Shown: positions 41,573-52,605 of the stretch, in pieces
How positions within the stretch are numbered: the first letter of the stretch is position 1
Layout: the number at the start of each line of letters is the position of its first letter
From: Parietichytrium sp. I65-24A
Lineage: Eukaryota; Sar; Bigyra; Thraustochytrida; Thraustochytriidae
Direction: 5' to 3'
DNA: 64,000 nucleotides
Assembly: GCA_012862575.1 (NCBI GenBank)
Contig: BLSF01000044.1
Location: 300,065 to 364,064, forward strand
The notes under the pieces: generated by a model
The model's input: the letters and a program-made list of their open reading frames with translations, nothing else
Databases searched by the model: none
Told to the model about the DNA's origin: nothing
Translations under genes and position numbers: made by a program

Positions 41573-44500
41573 TCAGGAAGTGAAGTTTGCGTTCATGAGC
41601 AAGTTTGGAAATTTTTGAGCGACAAGGACAAACTCTTCTCGGTCGATTGTTTGACTTCCGTCATTGTCGCACTGCCGCAATATTGTATCCACCTTCTTAG
41701 TTACCATTGAACGATCCGAGACGAGATGAATCGCTTTGACTATTTCAGTCAACTCGTCACGGCTCAACGACCCACTGCCGTCTTCGTCAAACATTAAGAA
41801 GCAAAAGTTGCAGCGCATTTCAAGAGGAGCCTGCACGAAGTTGGACAGACCAAGGAGGAGCTCACGCATATCTACTCTACCCGTATTCTCATAGTCCAGA
41901 ACCTTGAATAGCTTCTTATATTCCCCGACAGGCTCAACCAACAGAATATCGCACATTGATGAGAAGTCTACCGGGCTGAATTTCGCACCCTGAGCCCTGT
42001 CCAACAGTCTGTACACATATTTGCAAAGTCAGTTAGTCATGAAAAGTCCAACTTTTTTCTCTTCGGGGAGAGACACACACGTACCTGAACTTCTCGAAAG
42101 CTCGCTGAAGATAAGGCAATTTCACCTCGTTCTCCGTGGCGAAGACTTTCATCAACGCCATCTTCTCCTTCTTGTTTCCTGCGTCGGCCTCCCGCTTTGC
42201 TGCCATCTCTTTGGCGTCAAGGCCAAGATTCATGTTCCCGCCCTTCGCTTCCAGAACGCGAGCAGGGCTAAATGATGATGACGAAGGGTCCGGATGCAAT
42301 AGCATGGCTGCGTACTCGTTGAAGGATACCTGTCCGTCTCCATCCCCGTCGACCATCCGAACCATTTCGTCTATCTCTTCGTCGCTGCAAAAAAAATAAT
42401 GTTGTGGTGAATTAGCGTCCCAATTCTTGCGAGCCTGACCCACAACATGCCTTACAATCAACTTACGTTACTAGCTCGCCCATGCAAATCAAGAGATGTT
42501 TTAGTTCGCTCGCTCCGATGAATCCATTCTTGTTCAGATCTATGTATTGAAACGACTGCTCGATTTCCGCATCTGAAGAGGAGTGGGGCAGGAAGGATTC
42601 ATAAATTAGAACCAACATAGGTACATTGCCGGTCGGGTTTAGCATCAACGCGCAAATACTTTAGTCACCGATAAACTCGCAACTTACCTGTAAATTCATC
42701 GCTTAGGCGAGTGACCTGTGGCTCCTTCGCTTTCTTCTCTTCAACCTCCGTTTTCGGCCGGTTTTCTCTCTCCGAATCATCGAATGAATCCATCTCGGGC
42801 TGTAGTAGAGGGTAAGCTACCTTTGGTGGGCCCTGAAAGTCCAGATGCAGGTGGATCTCGCCACACTTGCTGACACGACCCCAATTGTCTTTGTTTTTCA
42901 GGGTCACCCAGGTGTCAATAACGCCTTTCTTGAAGACTGGAAGAAGTGAGAAAGACGCTTTACCGATAAGATCGTTCGATCCAAAGGTGTCCTCATCGAA
43001 GACCTCCATTGTCAATTCATAGTGGTCCACCAGGGACAGAACGTGTGTTTCATCCCACCTCGGGTTTGTTCCACCGTCTTTATCGGTCTTCGTGCGAATT
43101 TTTAGTTCGGAAATGTCAGTTTCCGTTCTTGACGTGTACACGATGAAGGGGTCCTGCTTTCCAAGCGTGTCTTTGTCCACAAGATGCCGTCCTTCGAGAG
43201 TAGTGAGCGTGAGACGTCCAGCTGGAAAAAACTCAAATCTGAGGAGGATTTCGCCGGACAGCCTGTCGAGAGCTTTGCCTTGAAATATCTCGTACCACTC
43301 TTCGTGAACGCGTCCCATGCCTTCGGCTTCAAACTGTTCGACATTTTCTGCGTCCGTAACAAAGTCCAACACATCAAAAACTCGCGCTCCGATGAGGTCG
43401 TCTGACCCTATATCTTCGTCGAAACATGAAAATCGAAGAGACTCTGTCCAGCCCCGAGCGTCTACAAGGAGAAGTACTTGCTCATCGCCAAATGAACAGT
43501 CTGTTCCACCGTTCTTTATCGTTTTCGTTCGCTTGGGATTCTGAGTACCAAGCTCAAATTTACAATACGGATCCTGTTTTCCGAGCATCTCCATATTTTT
43601 CATCTTGCGTCCTTCCTTGCATGTGACCAGCAGATATCCACTCTTGGCCGGGCGAAAACGCATCTTTAAAGTGATCTCACCCGCGGGAGTCCTCGGCGCG
43701 GTTTTCTTCTTTTGATAAAAAAGCCTGTACGTCTGCTCCCGGGAGAAGTTGATCAGTAGCGGAAGCACGGAAACATCGACCTCTCCCAGCACCGCGTCCG
43801 ACAAAATATTGCTGTTCATCACGGTAATGTTCAGTTTGATGTCATTTTCTGCGACGAATGCCTCTGGATCCACCATGTCCAGCACAAACCTCTCCTCGAA
43901 CCTAACATTTTTGTTCTGGTTCTTGTGCACCCTGCCTTTGTAAGTCGGTGCTTTCTTGTGCACGCCAAGCGTGGCTTTGAGGTACGGGTCAATCTTTGTC
44001 GAGCTAATAGCCGCTCCTGCATCGTGCTTTGTCAACGAAGTGCATTCCACCACCTCAATAATAAACCTTCCCGGTATAAGTTTCGGAATGGCCGCTGGCG
44101 CGTTTCGAAACACGTTTCCGTCCTCATCTGGTGGGCGGTCTTCGTCTGCTAAAACACCCTCATCTTGCGGCTCTGGCGGAGGTGGCGGAAACTTTGCGGC
44201 ATCGTCCTCCTTCACTTCTTCGAGCGGCGGAGGAGAGGATGGAGGAGGAGGCATCATTCTCGACTCCACGGGGCTCTTCATCTCTCCGCCTGCAGGAGGC
44301 GGGGACGCGGGGGGCGGCGGCCTGCCGATGCCCGCTCTTATTGCATCGCCTCCCGGCGGCGGCGGTCGCGGCACATTCTTGCGCGCCTCCGGAGGCGCAG
44401 GAGCTCCAGACGGAGGGGGCGGTCGTCCTGCAGGCGCTGGTGGTCTTCCTGCAGGCGCTGGCGGTCTTCCTGCAGGTGCCGGCGGTCTTCCAGCAGGAGC

Positions 44501-45479
44501 TGGTGGTCTTCCTGCAGGCGCGGGTGGCCGTCCTGCCGGAACCGGAGGTCTTCCAGCCGGAACCGGAGGCCTTCCAGCAGGAACTGGAGGTCTTCCTGCA
44601 GGAATCGGAGGTCTCCCTGCAGGAACTGGAGGTCTCCCAGCAGGAACTGGAGGTCTCCCAGCAGGAACTGGTGGTCCACCAGCAGGAACTGGTGGTCTTC
44701 CCGCTGGAACTGGAGGTCTCCCCGCTGGAACAGGTGGTCTTCCAGCTGGGACCGGCGGGCTCCCAGCAGGCACTGGCGGTGCCCCCGCAGGCCTTGGCGG
44801 CAATCCCGCAGGTCTTGGTGGTGATCCCGCCGGCGGTGGGCTTCCTGCAGGTCTTGGCGGCAACCCCACGGGCGGAGGGCTCCCTGCAGGTCTTGGCGGC
44901 AATCCCGCAGGCGGTGGGCTCCCCGCAGGTCTTGGCGGCAACCCCGCAGGCGGCGGGCTCCCTGCAGGTCTTGGCGGCATGCCAGCCGGTCTTGGTGGCA
45001 GTCCAGTGGGAGAGCCAACCTTGGGTTGGGCAGCAGTAGAGATAGCACCTGGCCCTGGAGGAGGGCCGCGTGGTGGCGCGAAATTCATTCCGGCTTTAGC
45101 ACCGGGCTGAGCGGCTTCTACTTTCTTGGGGGGCGGCATGCCGGGCGGAGGTTTGCCCGGCGGGGGGCTGGTCGCGCCGCCTGGTGGTCCTGTTTAGTTC
45201 ATCGATTTGCGATGAAAAAGAAATTCCACAAACGGGTCGACAAAACGCCATCAGTTGAAGTTGGCCACGGATCCGCCGCGGGTTGGGCCGTCGTACGCAG
45301 ACCAAGTCAGTGGGGAGTCTCGTCTCTCGCTGCACTTTTTCGAATGGCAAAGAAAACTTACCTCTGGGCGGTGGACTCCGCGGACCACCGGCCGCCGGCG
45401 GCGCTGCTCTGGGAACATCTGCTCGCGGCGGCGCGCCTCGTGGCGGTGGCCCTCTCGGCCGTGGCGGCGCGCGGTCCAT
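41573..45479 (-). CDS. Pro-rich, triple-C2, five EF-hand calcium protein (5 exons)
   Basis: Exons on the minus strand are 45479-45362, 45189-42688, 42572-42467, 42384-42085 and 42008-41573, joined by GT-AG introns whose phases (1,1,2,2) keep one frame of 1153 residues. Residues 1-410 are Pro-rich, including about 17 heptads of (R)PPVPAG/(R)PPAPAG encoded by 21-bp repeats. Three C2 domains follow near 412-545, 558-690 and 697-830, then five EF-hands in the small exons: DLNKNGFIGASE, DGDGDGQVSFNE, DYENTGRVDMRE, DEDGSGSLSRDE and DNDGSQTIDREE. Calcium-dependent membrane binding plus EF-hand sensing, with a scaffold-like Pro region, is inferred. An extra 5' exon is possible: the frame stays open as EAKGAG upstream of the ATG after a TTTAG acceptor-like site. 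Confidence 0.85.
44410..44795. repeat. 21-bp coding tandem repeat (Pro-Pro-x-Pro-Ala-Gly)
   Basis: About 17-18 imperfect 21-bp units inside exon 2 of the C2/EF-hand gene. The antisense strand is also open for over 380 codons because of the repeat composition. Confidence 0.9.
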
Positions 45480-46172
45480 CCCAGCGCCTTTTGCCTCGCC
45501 TAAACCTCAGATTATTAATTAAAAGCAAGCTTCCAACACTGCCGATGTGACACTGCCAGCAGCACCTTTGCAATCAAAAACTTGCGCCTGCCTACCCGCG
45601 ATGGAAAACCTGACTCTTCTCTCCTATCTGTTGTCTGTTGTCTGTTGTTTGCTTCTCTGCCGCTGAGAACAAAACAAAGCTTTCCTTCACCGGTGGCTCA
45701 GAAACGCCTCAATGAATTCGAAACACCTTGCAATAAACACGGGAGTGAGTAAATGTGAGTGAGTAAATGTGAGTGAGTGAGTAAATGTGATTGAGTGAGC
45801 ATGAGCTGCTAGAGCGGACCAGACTGCGCGCGAAGAAGGAAAGTGCGACTTGTTCTTTCAACCCGAACCTGGAAATCGTTGCTCCGGAGGGAGATCTATC
45901 TAATCTAATCCAAATCTAATCTGGAGATGCCAAACAAAGTAAAGTCTGCTTGCGATGCCGACGTACAGGAAGTGTACTCGGGGACTTCGGTGCGTGCGCG
46001 CGCGCACCCTCAGGCTCCTATTGGTTGATCTAACAATCCCACTAGCGTGGAGAGGAGCCCAGCAGCAGCAGTGGAGGATGTGAAGAAAAGGAAAAAACAT
46101 TATTGGAATTTTGGAAAGACAACAAGCTGGGCTGTGAGGGGCGAGCCGACCGTTAGCGAAGGGTTCCGCACG

Positions 46173-46379
46173 TCAAGTGAGAGGGGCGGAAAGAGAAGCT
46201 GCTGTCACAGTAAGCGAGGATAATGAGTTCCGCAAGGTCCGTCGCCGAGGAACAGCACTTTGTTCGCTGAACGGACCTTTCGCCATTTTTTCGCATTTCT
46301 CTACCAAGCGAGTAATTCCTTCTTCCTTCCACCTATCTCTTCCATCCACCCACGCAAGTTCATTCACTTTGTAAACCAT
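46173..46379 (-). CDS. possible small ORF or 3' exon, 68 aa
   Basis: From the ATG at 46379, this gives a charged, helix-like peptide (VNELAWVDGRDRWKEEGI...) with a Ser/Thr-rich end. Its composition looks more like real protein than the surrounding shadow frames, and the frame is open a further 14 codons upstream, but there is no family and no convincing upstream exon. Low confidence. Confidence 0.22.
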   Translation of the reverse strand: MVYKVNELAWVDGRDRWKEEGITRLVEKCEKMAKGPFSEQSAVPRRRTLRNSLSSLTVTAASLSAPLT

Positions 46380-46796
46380 GTCTTCGAGTTTGTTTTTATC
46401 AAATCTTGAATCATTAATCACGAATCATTTTGAGATGGAAATCAAGAGTGAAAACAAATTTGTAACTTCTTGCAAACTTTTCGCTTTCGAACTTGAGCTT
46501 TGTTTTGCCAACAACCGCATCAGCCACAGTTTATGTAAAAACAACCACACAATACACACATCAGACACATCAGACATATCAAACACATCAGACACATCAA
46601 ACTCTGCAAGCAGGCAAGCAGCAGGCAGGCAAAGCCACTCGAGTGCGCTGCGAAAGAGGAGCTCATTCCTTCCCACTTCGCTCACTTCGCTCACTTCGCA
46701 GCTTTATAGAACGAGCCTGTGGCGCTTGGCAGTGCCATGCTCGCGAGATAGAATTGAATTGGACTTGACTTGCCTTTGCCTTTGTGCATGTTTGTG

Positions 46797-46828
46797 TGCA
46801 TGTGCATGTGCATGTGCATGTGCATGCG
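46797..46828. repeat. (TGCATG)n repeat
   Basis: Hexamer run about 50 bp upstream of the coiled-coil protein start. Confidence 0.85.
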
Positions 46829-46878
46829 CGAGGCTTGGTCCGCTGGTTTGATGCGGCGCGGGGCATAGAGCTGTCGCG

Positions 46879-49128
46879 ATGGACGGTAAGAAGCACGACG
46901 AGGCGGGTATGCGCGATGCTCGGCGACTGCGGCAAGCGGAAGAGCAGCGGAAGAGACAGGTGGAGGCGTTGCAGAAGGAGATCGAGGCGCTGAAAGTTCG
47001 CCTGCAGGCCAAGGATGAAGCCATTGGCCGCGCGGAGGTGGAGAGGGACGAGGCCAAGGAAGCGGCGAAATTGCATGCCAAGCAGGTGGAGCAGCTGGAG
47101 GAGATGATGAGCAGAAGACGAAACGACGGAGCTGGGTTTGAGTCGGAGCTGAAGAAGAGCGAGGAGGAATTCGACCTGCTGAGCGAAGCCATGGAGGAGA
47201 GGGAACAGGAGATGAAGAAATTGCAGAAACGGCTGACGGACATGCATCTGCAGAATGATAAGCTCGCCGGCGAGATCAGCCGCCAAAATACGATTTTGCA
47301 TAGAAAAGGGTTGGTCAGCGCTCGAGTGGAAACAGAAGACGTGTGTCTGAGCGCGCGCTCGTTTAGCGAGAACGAATTGATTTCCCTCCGAGATGACGCA
47401 ATCGCGGTGAAGGAAAAACAGATTGCGATTATTAATGAGAGCAACAGCAAGTTGCGTGAAAATATTGACCACGTAGAGCACGAGGTGGAAAGTTTGCAGG
47501 TGGAACTGGTCGAGAAGGACAAAGCCATTCAGAGCCTGCGAGTTTCTGAGCAAAAGCTTCGTGACTATATTGCTGAGCTGGAGAGGAAGCTCGAAGTAAA
47601 GGACGGCAAAGACGAGGCCATGGAGGTGGCAACCAAGCAGAACGCGCAGCTTTTGCAATTGCTGCAACAACAAGAGAGACTGAACGAAACGCTCGAGGAG
47701 AGGAACCGTGAGCTGGCCGAGGCAGTGGAGGACCTGAAGAGAAAGCAAAAGACGACGATGGCCCGTTGCGCGGAATACGAGGTCCAGGCAACCACGGAAA
47801 AGCAACAGGTCATTTCTTTAAAGAAAGAGCTGATGACGATAAGAAGCACTTGGGAGGTAGAAGAGGCAAATTTGCGCTCGCGCCTGAGCAAGCTCGAGAA
47901 GGAGTCCGCCGAGACAATAGAGACCCAGCGGGAAGAATTACGGATGCGACGTGAAAAGCATTACGAGATGCTCTCAAAGCTGCAAACGGCAGAGGCTGCT
48001 GTGAGAGAAGCAGAGGATCAAAAGTACGAGTCGCTGAGCAAGGTAGCGGACATTGAAGCCTCCAACAAGGACCTGGACGTGCGATACCTCGACCTACAAC
48101 GCTGGTGCGAGATTCAGGACGCGCGGCACCGGGAAGCGCTTGTGGCCGCAGACACACGTCACAAGGAAACAAAGGTTAAACTTTTGTCCACCGAGGAGCA
48201 GTGCAGGGCGCTGCAAGCTCAGCTGCAAGAGATGTCAGGTACTGTCATTCGGGCAGTGGAAAAACAACGCGAGGCAGTTGACGAGGCGATCGAGGCGCAA
48301 ACGGTTGTCAAAATTCAAAAGAACCAAATGGTGTTAATGAAGAAGAACATGGTCAAAGAGGGGAATATGCAGGGTAAGAGACGAATGCGGGTGGAATTGG
48401 AGCAGCGCGCAATGGCCGATCAGGTAGAGCTTCTCAAAGAAGAAAATATGCGATTGGCCCATGCAGCGAACGCCAATTTTGACGAGCAAACAGTAGCAAA
48501 GGAAAAGCTTGAGGCAAAGTGCAAACGCTTGGAGCGAATGCTGGAGCACTCTCGCGAAGCCTACGAAAACCGTCTGCAGCAACTACTAAGGTTTGTAGAT
48601 GCTTCGTGTTTTATTCTCGAAGATGGGCGATACACCCTGGGCCTTGACGGATGCAGGCTCGGAGCGTCAAGCTTCCACACTGCCGAGCAGAGCAAGGCCG
48701 CAGTTCGTAAGCTCTGTAAACACTTGCACCTGATGCTGCGCGAGAGTAATGCGCAGAACGCGCCATTGATTATCAATTTAGCAAATAACGGCTTTGATGA
48801 TTCGCACATTGCCGATGCACTCGGAAAAATAGCACAATCACCATTCCGTGCAAAGTCGGTGACAGTCGATTTGTCTCAAAATCATCTGTCTCCCGAAGGG
48901 GTGCGTTCATTGGTGTTTGCAATGAGCAAGAATAAGATGGTTCAGCATGTGTACGTCAGCAAGGACAGCTGTATTCAAGGCTTTCGTGGATCCGAAGTGG
49001 TCTTCCTCATAATCGTAAAGAACAACGCCCCTTTGTCTAATCCAGACTCGGCGCATCAATCTGCCGAAGCCAAGCCCGAGGAGCCTCTGGAAAGCATGAT
49101 TGGGCAAGTGCTTCCTTCGTTGCAATAA
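46879..49128 (+). CDS. long coiled-coil protein with C-terminal LRR-like segment
   Basis: 749 residues, single exon, ATG at 46879. Residues 1 to about 570 are almost continuous charged heptads (long coiled coil) with short breaks near 75-85 and 145-165. The last 180 residues are globular. They include LIINLANNGFDD...IADALGKIAQSP...SVTVDLSQNHLSPEGVRSLVFAM, which looks like two ribonuclease-inhibitor-type leucine-rich repeats, then a Pro/Glu tail. I do not recognise the family. Long coiled-coil plus LRR proteins are frequent in axonemes and basal bodies, so a cytoskeletal role is plausible but unproven. It is convergent with the JmjC gene. Confidence 0.85.
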   Translation: MDGKKHDEAGMRDARRLRQAEEQRKRQVEALQKEIEALKVRLQAKDEAIGRAEVERDEAKEAAKLHAKQVEQLEEMMSRRRNDGAGFESELKKSEEEFDLLSEAMEEREQEMKKLQKRLTDMHLQNDKLAGEISRQNTILHRKGLVSARVETEDVCLSARSFSENELISLRDDAIAVKEKQIAIINESNSKLRENIDHVEHEVESLQVELVEKDKAIQSLRVSEQKLRDYIAELERKLEVKDGKDEAMEVATKQNAQLLQLLQQQERLNETLEERNRELAEAVEDLKRKQKTTMARCAEYEVQATTEKQQVISLKKELMTIRSTWEVEEANLRSRLSKLEKESAETIETQREELRMRREKHYEMLSKLQTAEAAVREAEDQKYESLSKVADIEASNKDLDVRYLDLQRWCEIQDARHREALVAADTRHKETKVKLLSTEEQCRALQAQLQEMSGTVIRAVEKQREAVDEAIEAQTVVKIQKNQMVLMKKNMVKEGNMQGKRRMRVELEQRAMADQVELLKEENMRLAHAANANFDEQTVAKEKLEAKCKRLERMLEHSREAYENRLQQLLRFVDASCFILEDGRYTLGLDGCRLGASSFHTAEQSKAAVRKLCKHLHLMLRESNAQNAPLIINLANNGFDDSHIADALGKIAQSPFRAKSVTVDLSQNHLSPEGVRSLVFAMSKNKMVQHVYVSKDSCIQGFRGSEVVFLIIVKNNAPLSNPDSAHQSAEAKPEEPLESMIGQVLPSLQ

Positions 49129-49478
49129 AGAAGTATGACTTGGGAAGCTTTCGGGAACGGCGGGCTAGTTGTAAGAAAAGTAGCGGATGTCAAGCCGCAT
49201 TCAATGTAAGAATTTTGCGAATTTCTTTGGTTGAGAGCATCACAATGTCAGTTTTTTAAAATCCTAATATAATGAACGGCAAAAGCCTTACAAAGCACAA
49301 ACTTGCAAACCATTCTGGCGAATATGAATCAGAGAGTTCTCAAGTGTTGTTTTTTAGTTCATGTTGATGAACTCGTCTGTTTGGCGGGCACTGCGCGAAT
49401 TCGGAGAAGGAAAAGAGGTATATGCCGGTCAGAAAGCGTCCGCTCTAACGTAAAGTAACCATTTGCAACCGTAAAAAC
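49129..49478. other. convergent 3' interval, nothing recognised
   Basis: A 350-bp A/T-rich gap between the coiled-coil and JmjC gene ends. Confidence 0.5.
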
Positions 49479-51229
49479 TTACACACGTGCGCACCCGTAA
49501 AAGTCCTGGCGATCGCTACGGTTCGGGTCATTGTCAAGAGCGACTGTAATTCGAAGCAAAAACAACAAAGATGCAGGTTAGTGCGACGCCGCCCATCAAG
49601 TTAATCAGCATCGTACAACTAAACTTACCAGCGCTGTTCTGTGGATTGCAAGATTACGGCACGGATTTCACAAGAGGAGCACACGATATCCAACAAGTTA
49701 GTCACCCACAAAACACCAACCATAGAGACTGTGTTCACCCGCATCACTTACCTGGCAGCCGCGCGTCCAGACGTTCACCATCACTGTAGGCTCGAGATTC
49801 TCAATGTGATGGTACCACCCTGCAGGTAGATACAGCATCTCACCAGGCTGCAAGTCTACAATAATGTACTGCAAGGAATCCCGCATTGCCTTTTCGGCTC
49901 CTGAAAGGTCGTTTTTGTTTGGGTACTTGAGTGCTGCCCAGCAAAGGCTCTGGTGCTTGCCGGAACAGACAATAGGGCGGAGCTGTCGCGCATCGGGTGG
50001 AGGAGCGATGAACCAGCGCTTTACACCAGCAACCATGTAGACAAAGTTGTCGCAACAGTCATGGTGAAGCTTGGTGTCGGCTTCTGTGGTCCCCATCCAC
50101 AGTGTTGGAACCTGAAACCGGTTCTTCGGAAGGAAGGGCGGGAGGTCGATGTCGAGGAGACTGAGGTACTTTGGCTTGATCATAAGGTTGCGAGGAAAGT
50201 TCCTGAGAGTGGTCCCCTTCGCGCCGCGCTGCAATTTGGCGTTGCGCTCTAGCTCGTAAAGAGCAGGCCCAAGGTCGATTGGTTTATCCGAGAGTCCGGA
50301 GCGAGCGCCGTAGTTTAGCTTGGACTCACCAGCTTTTGGCTCATACGGGAATTTCTCTCGAAGCTCCTTGATCGTCCATGCACGGGTGAGAACGCCAAGA
50401 TTGCGCATGTGCTCAAAAGGAATGACGACTGGGGTGGAGGTCTGACGAAAAACCTCTGTAAAACCAAGGGAAAACGGTGCTTGAGTTAGGAGCACGGGAC
50501 GACAAACAACAAGTACTAAGGATGACAACAACCCGTGTACAACTTACCATGGAACTGTTTGCGCGTTATTGGCTCGTCGAGGCGAGGAATAAAACGCTTG
50601 TGAACATTGCGCTCAAAGAACTGGTCATGTAGCTTTTGAAGGTACCACATGCGCTTGTAGTCTCTATCATCGAGGGAGCCTGGAGGAATCTCGATGTCCT
50701 CTGCGGCCTCATACTCCACCGCATCCTTGAAGAGTAGGTTTCCAAGCGCCGGGACACGCGTGCTGAAGGAGCTGACTTTAATCTTCTCCTTTCCAGTCAT
50801 GACGTCCTCCATGACGTTGATGGACTTGATCTCCATCTCCTTGCGGTGCTCCTTGAACTCTTGCACCTGCTCCGGCTCAAGCTTGACGTCCCTGGCCTCC
50901 GCCAGCGTCTCCTCGTCGTCTTGCACCGGGTACTCGCCCTCTTCAGCTGCCTTGGCAACTTCCAAACGCGCCTGCGCCTCCTGTGTCGTCTCGACATCGA
51001 CCATGCCGGAAGACACCACCACAGATTGCCCTGCAATTTCTGCCGGGGCTGCACCGGAAGAAGTTCTGTAGAACACCGCCAATATGAACAGCACCACTGC
51101 CGCCACCAAAACCTCGTTGCGCTTCGGCTTGTACGCCGCTGGCATCATCAATCCGCTCTTTTCACCCGTCGCGTAAACGCCATTCTCGCCAGCCGCCTTG
51201 CGCTTGGACGCGCGCAAGTTTCCTATCAT
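49479..51229 (-). CDS. membrane-anchored JmjC/cupin_8 dioxygenase-like protein (4 exons, microexon)
   Basis: Exons on the minus strand are 51229-50548, 50455-49752, 49638-49629 (10 nt) and 49543-49479; phases are 1, 0 and 1, total 486 residues. A short basic N-terminus is followed by one membrane anchor (about 36-55, EVLVAAVVLFILAVFY), giving a type II topology. A Glu/Asp-rich stalk and the Fe(II)/2-oxoglutarate dioxygenase-type cupin domain follow. Metal-ligand candidates are the HHD motif (His358, Asp360) and LPAGWYHHIENL (His443/444). NFVYMVAGVKRWFIAPP is typical of cupin_8/JmjC hydroxylases. Lumenal protein hydroxylation or demethylase-like action is inferred. The C-terminal splicing is my reconstruction; without it, the frame reads from CAG into the intron and stops soon after. 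Confidence 0.82.
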
Positions 51230-52113
51230 GCTGCACAGCACCACCCACCAGAGCCGAATCCAAACCAACTATCCACAAAGCAACGCTGCGATCCGCTCTT
51301 CCTGTGTTGATCGAAGCAAAACCAAGCTTTTTCCAAAACGAAACAAGCCAAGCCAAGAGTCTCAAAACGTTGCACCACAACCACACGCCTGGCTCCGTCG
51401 GGAACGATAACTCGCAGAGACGCCGGCTCTGCTTCTTGAGGGACTTGATGGACCTGAGGGACTTGCGCGTTTTCTTCCTCCTCCTTTCCAACACGGCGAG
51501 ATGTGTCCTCGCTCTCGTGGGTCTCCTTTCGTGTCCTTCTTTGCCAGTGCCAATAAATGGCCAATGATTCCAATGATGGTCAATGGGAGAAATGAGAAAT
51601 GAGAAATGGGAGAGTTGGGAGATGTTGGGAGAGAGACAGATTAGACGATTTAGGAGCGACCTACTGATGCGGCTAGGAGGGGAGGAGGAAGTACGATTTT
51701 GGGAGGGCCTAGCGATATAGGCTGGTAGGGCGTAAGACGGAGGAGCCAGCCGAGGGGGAACAAGGAGCTGTTCGTGTGTGGGTCGCAGGCGGGTTCCGGT
51801 ACAGAGAACCGCTCGTGAGCTCCTCTTGTTCTTTCGCGGCAGAAAACAAACCGACCAGGGCTTACTTTTCCAAACTTTCTTATCCCTTTCGGTCTGAAAC
51901 AATTAGAAAACAGAACAAAAGATGTAGGCTTAATGTAATCACGTCAAACACCACCATCGTGCAGGGTTTGCCTTCGCCAAACTTTCTCACCCCTTATGCT
52001 CAGTCTTGCTGCGACGACATACATCATCATAGTCCATCCTTCTTCATCCTTCAACTGACAGATTTACATCGTTTGCGGGTGACATTTTCTTGTTTTTTCT
52101 GTTCTGGAAACAG

Positions 52114-52402
52114 TTTTTCCTTCCTAATGGTATTTTTATTGCGTTGGAAAAGACCCCTGTGCTGACCTTTTGTAAGTATTTATTCATTACATGTGACCGT
52201 GACCACCGTGACTTGAATTTCTGAGAAACTCGAGTACTGACAGAAGTTGGTACCTTTCTTTGCCAACACCGTTTGCGTTTTGGCAGGATGTTTCTCTCTC
52301 TCTGTGGGAAAAGTGGGAAACAGCATTTCTGGTAAAAAAAAAAAGTTGACGCCAAAGGAGCACATCCGCGATCGGTCTCGCGAAAAGAAGAGCCTCTAAA
52401 CG
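52114..52402 (+). pseudogene. decayed LRR exons upstream of the LRR gene
   Basis: 52114-52171 follows a GGAAACAG acceptor and ends at GTAAGT. It reads like the start and end of an LRR exon (...TTGCGTTGGAAAAGACCCCTGTGCTGACC...) with about 26 bases lost from the middle. About 52345-52402 (GACGCCAAAGGAGCACATCC and following) matches the GAxGAAGGAGCATCAGCGATCGGTCTCGCG core of the live exons and especially the last exon (AAGAAAAGTGCCTCT versus AAGAAGAGCCTCT). Both are out of frame or truncated. Confidence 0.7.
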
Positions 52403-52502
52403 TGATTGCTGTTTGTCTCATTCACACCAGTAATAACTGTTGTCCAATCACATGTAACCGTTGGTGACCTACACACCGGTGACCGTGACACACAACACAC
52501 AC

Positions 52503-52553
52503 AGAGAGAGAGCAAATTGTGGACAGAAGAGAGAGAGCAAATTGTGGACAGAA
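52503..52553. repeat. direct repeat of about 25 bp, two copies
   Basis: AGAGAGAGCAAATTGTGGAC is repeated almost exactly just upstream of the LRR gene start. Confidence 0.9.
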
Positions 52554-52605
52554 GAGGTGCCGCGCGCGAAAGAGTCCAAGGTCTGAGACTGCAAAGAATT
52601 GAAAG

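Larger units (their letters stand above)
45480..46878. other. divergent interval with microsatellites and one doubtful small ORF
   Basis: Contains GTGAGTGAGTAAAT repeats (45745-45792), ACACATCAG repeats (46556-46607) and a TGCATG repeat (46797-46828). The only coding-like stretch is the minus-strand frame 46379-46173, listed separately. Confidence 0.5.
51230..52605. other. divergent interval JmjC / LRR gene, with decayed LRR exons
   Basis: The left half holds GAGAAATGAGAAATG repeats (51590-51612) and no gene. The right half holds two decayed LRR exons (52114-52171 and about 52345-52402) and a direct repeat (52503-52553). Confidence 0.55.

Noticed and set aside
43956-45110. 384-codon plus-strand Gly-rich frame and the other long frames over 44.1-45.0 kb
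   Set aside because: Mirror of the 21-bp Pro-Ala-Gly repeat in the C2/EF-hand gene; the C2 and EF-hand domains and splice sites are on the minus strand.
46663-47805. 380-codon minus-strand Leu-rich frame
   Set aside because: Antisense to the heptad-rich coiled-coil gene.
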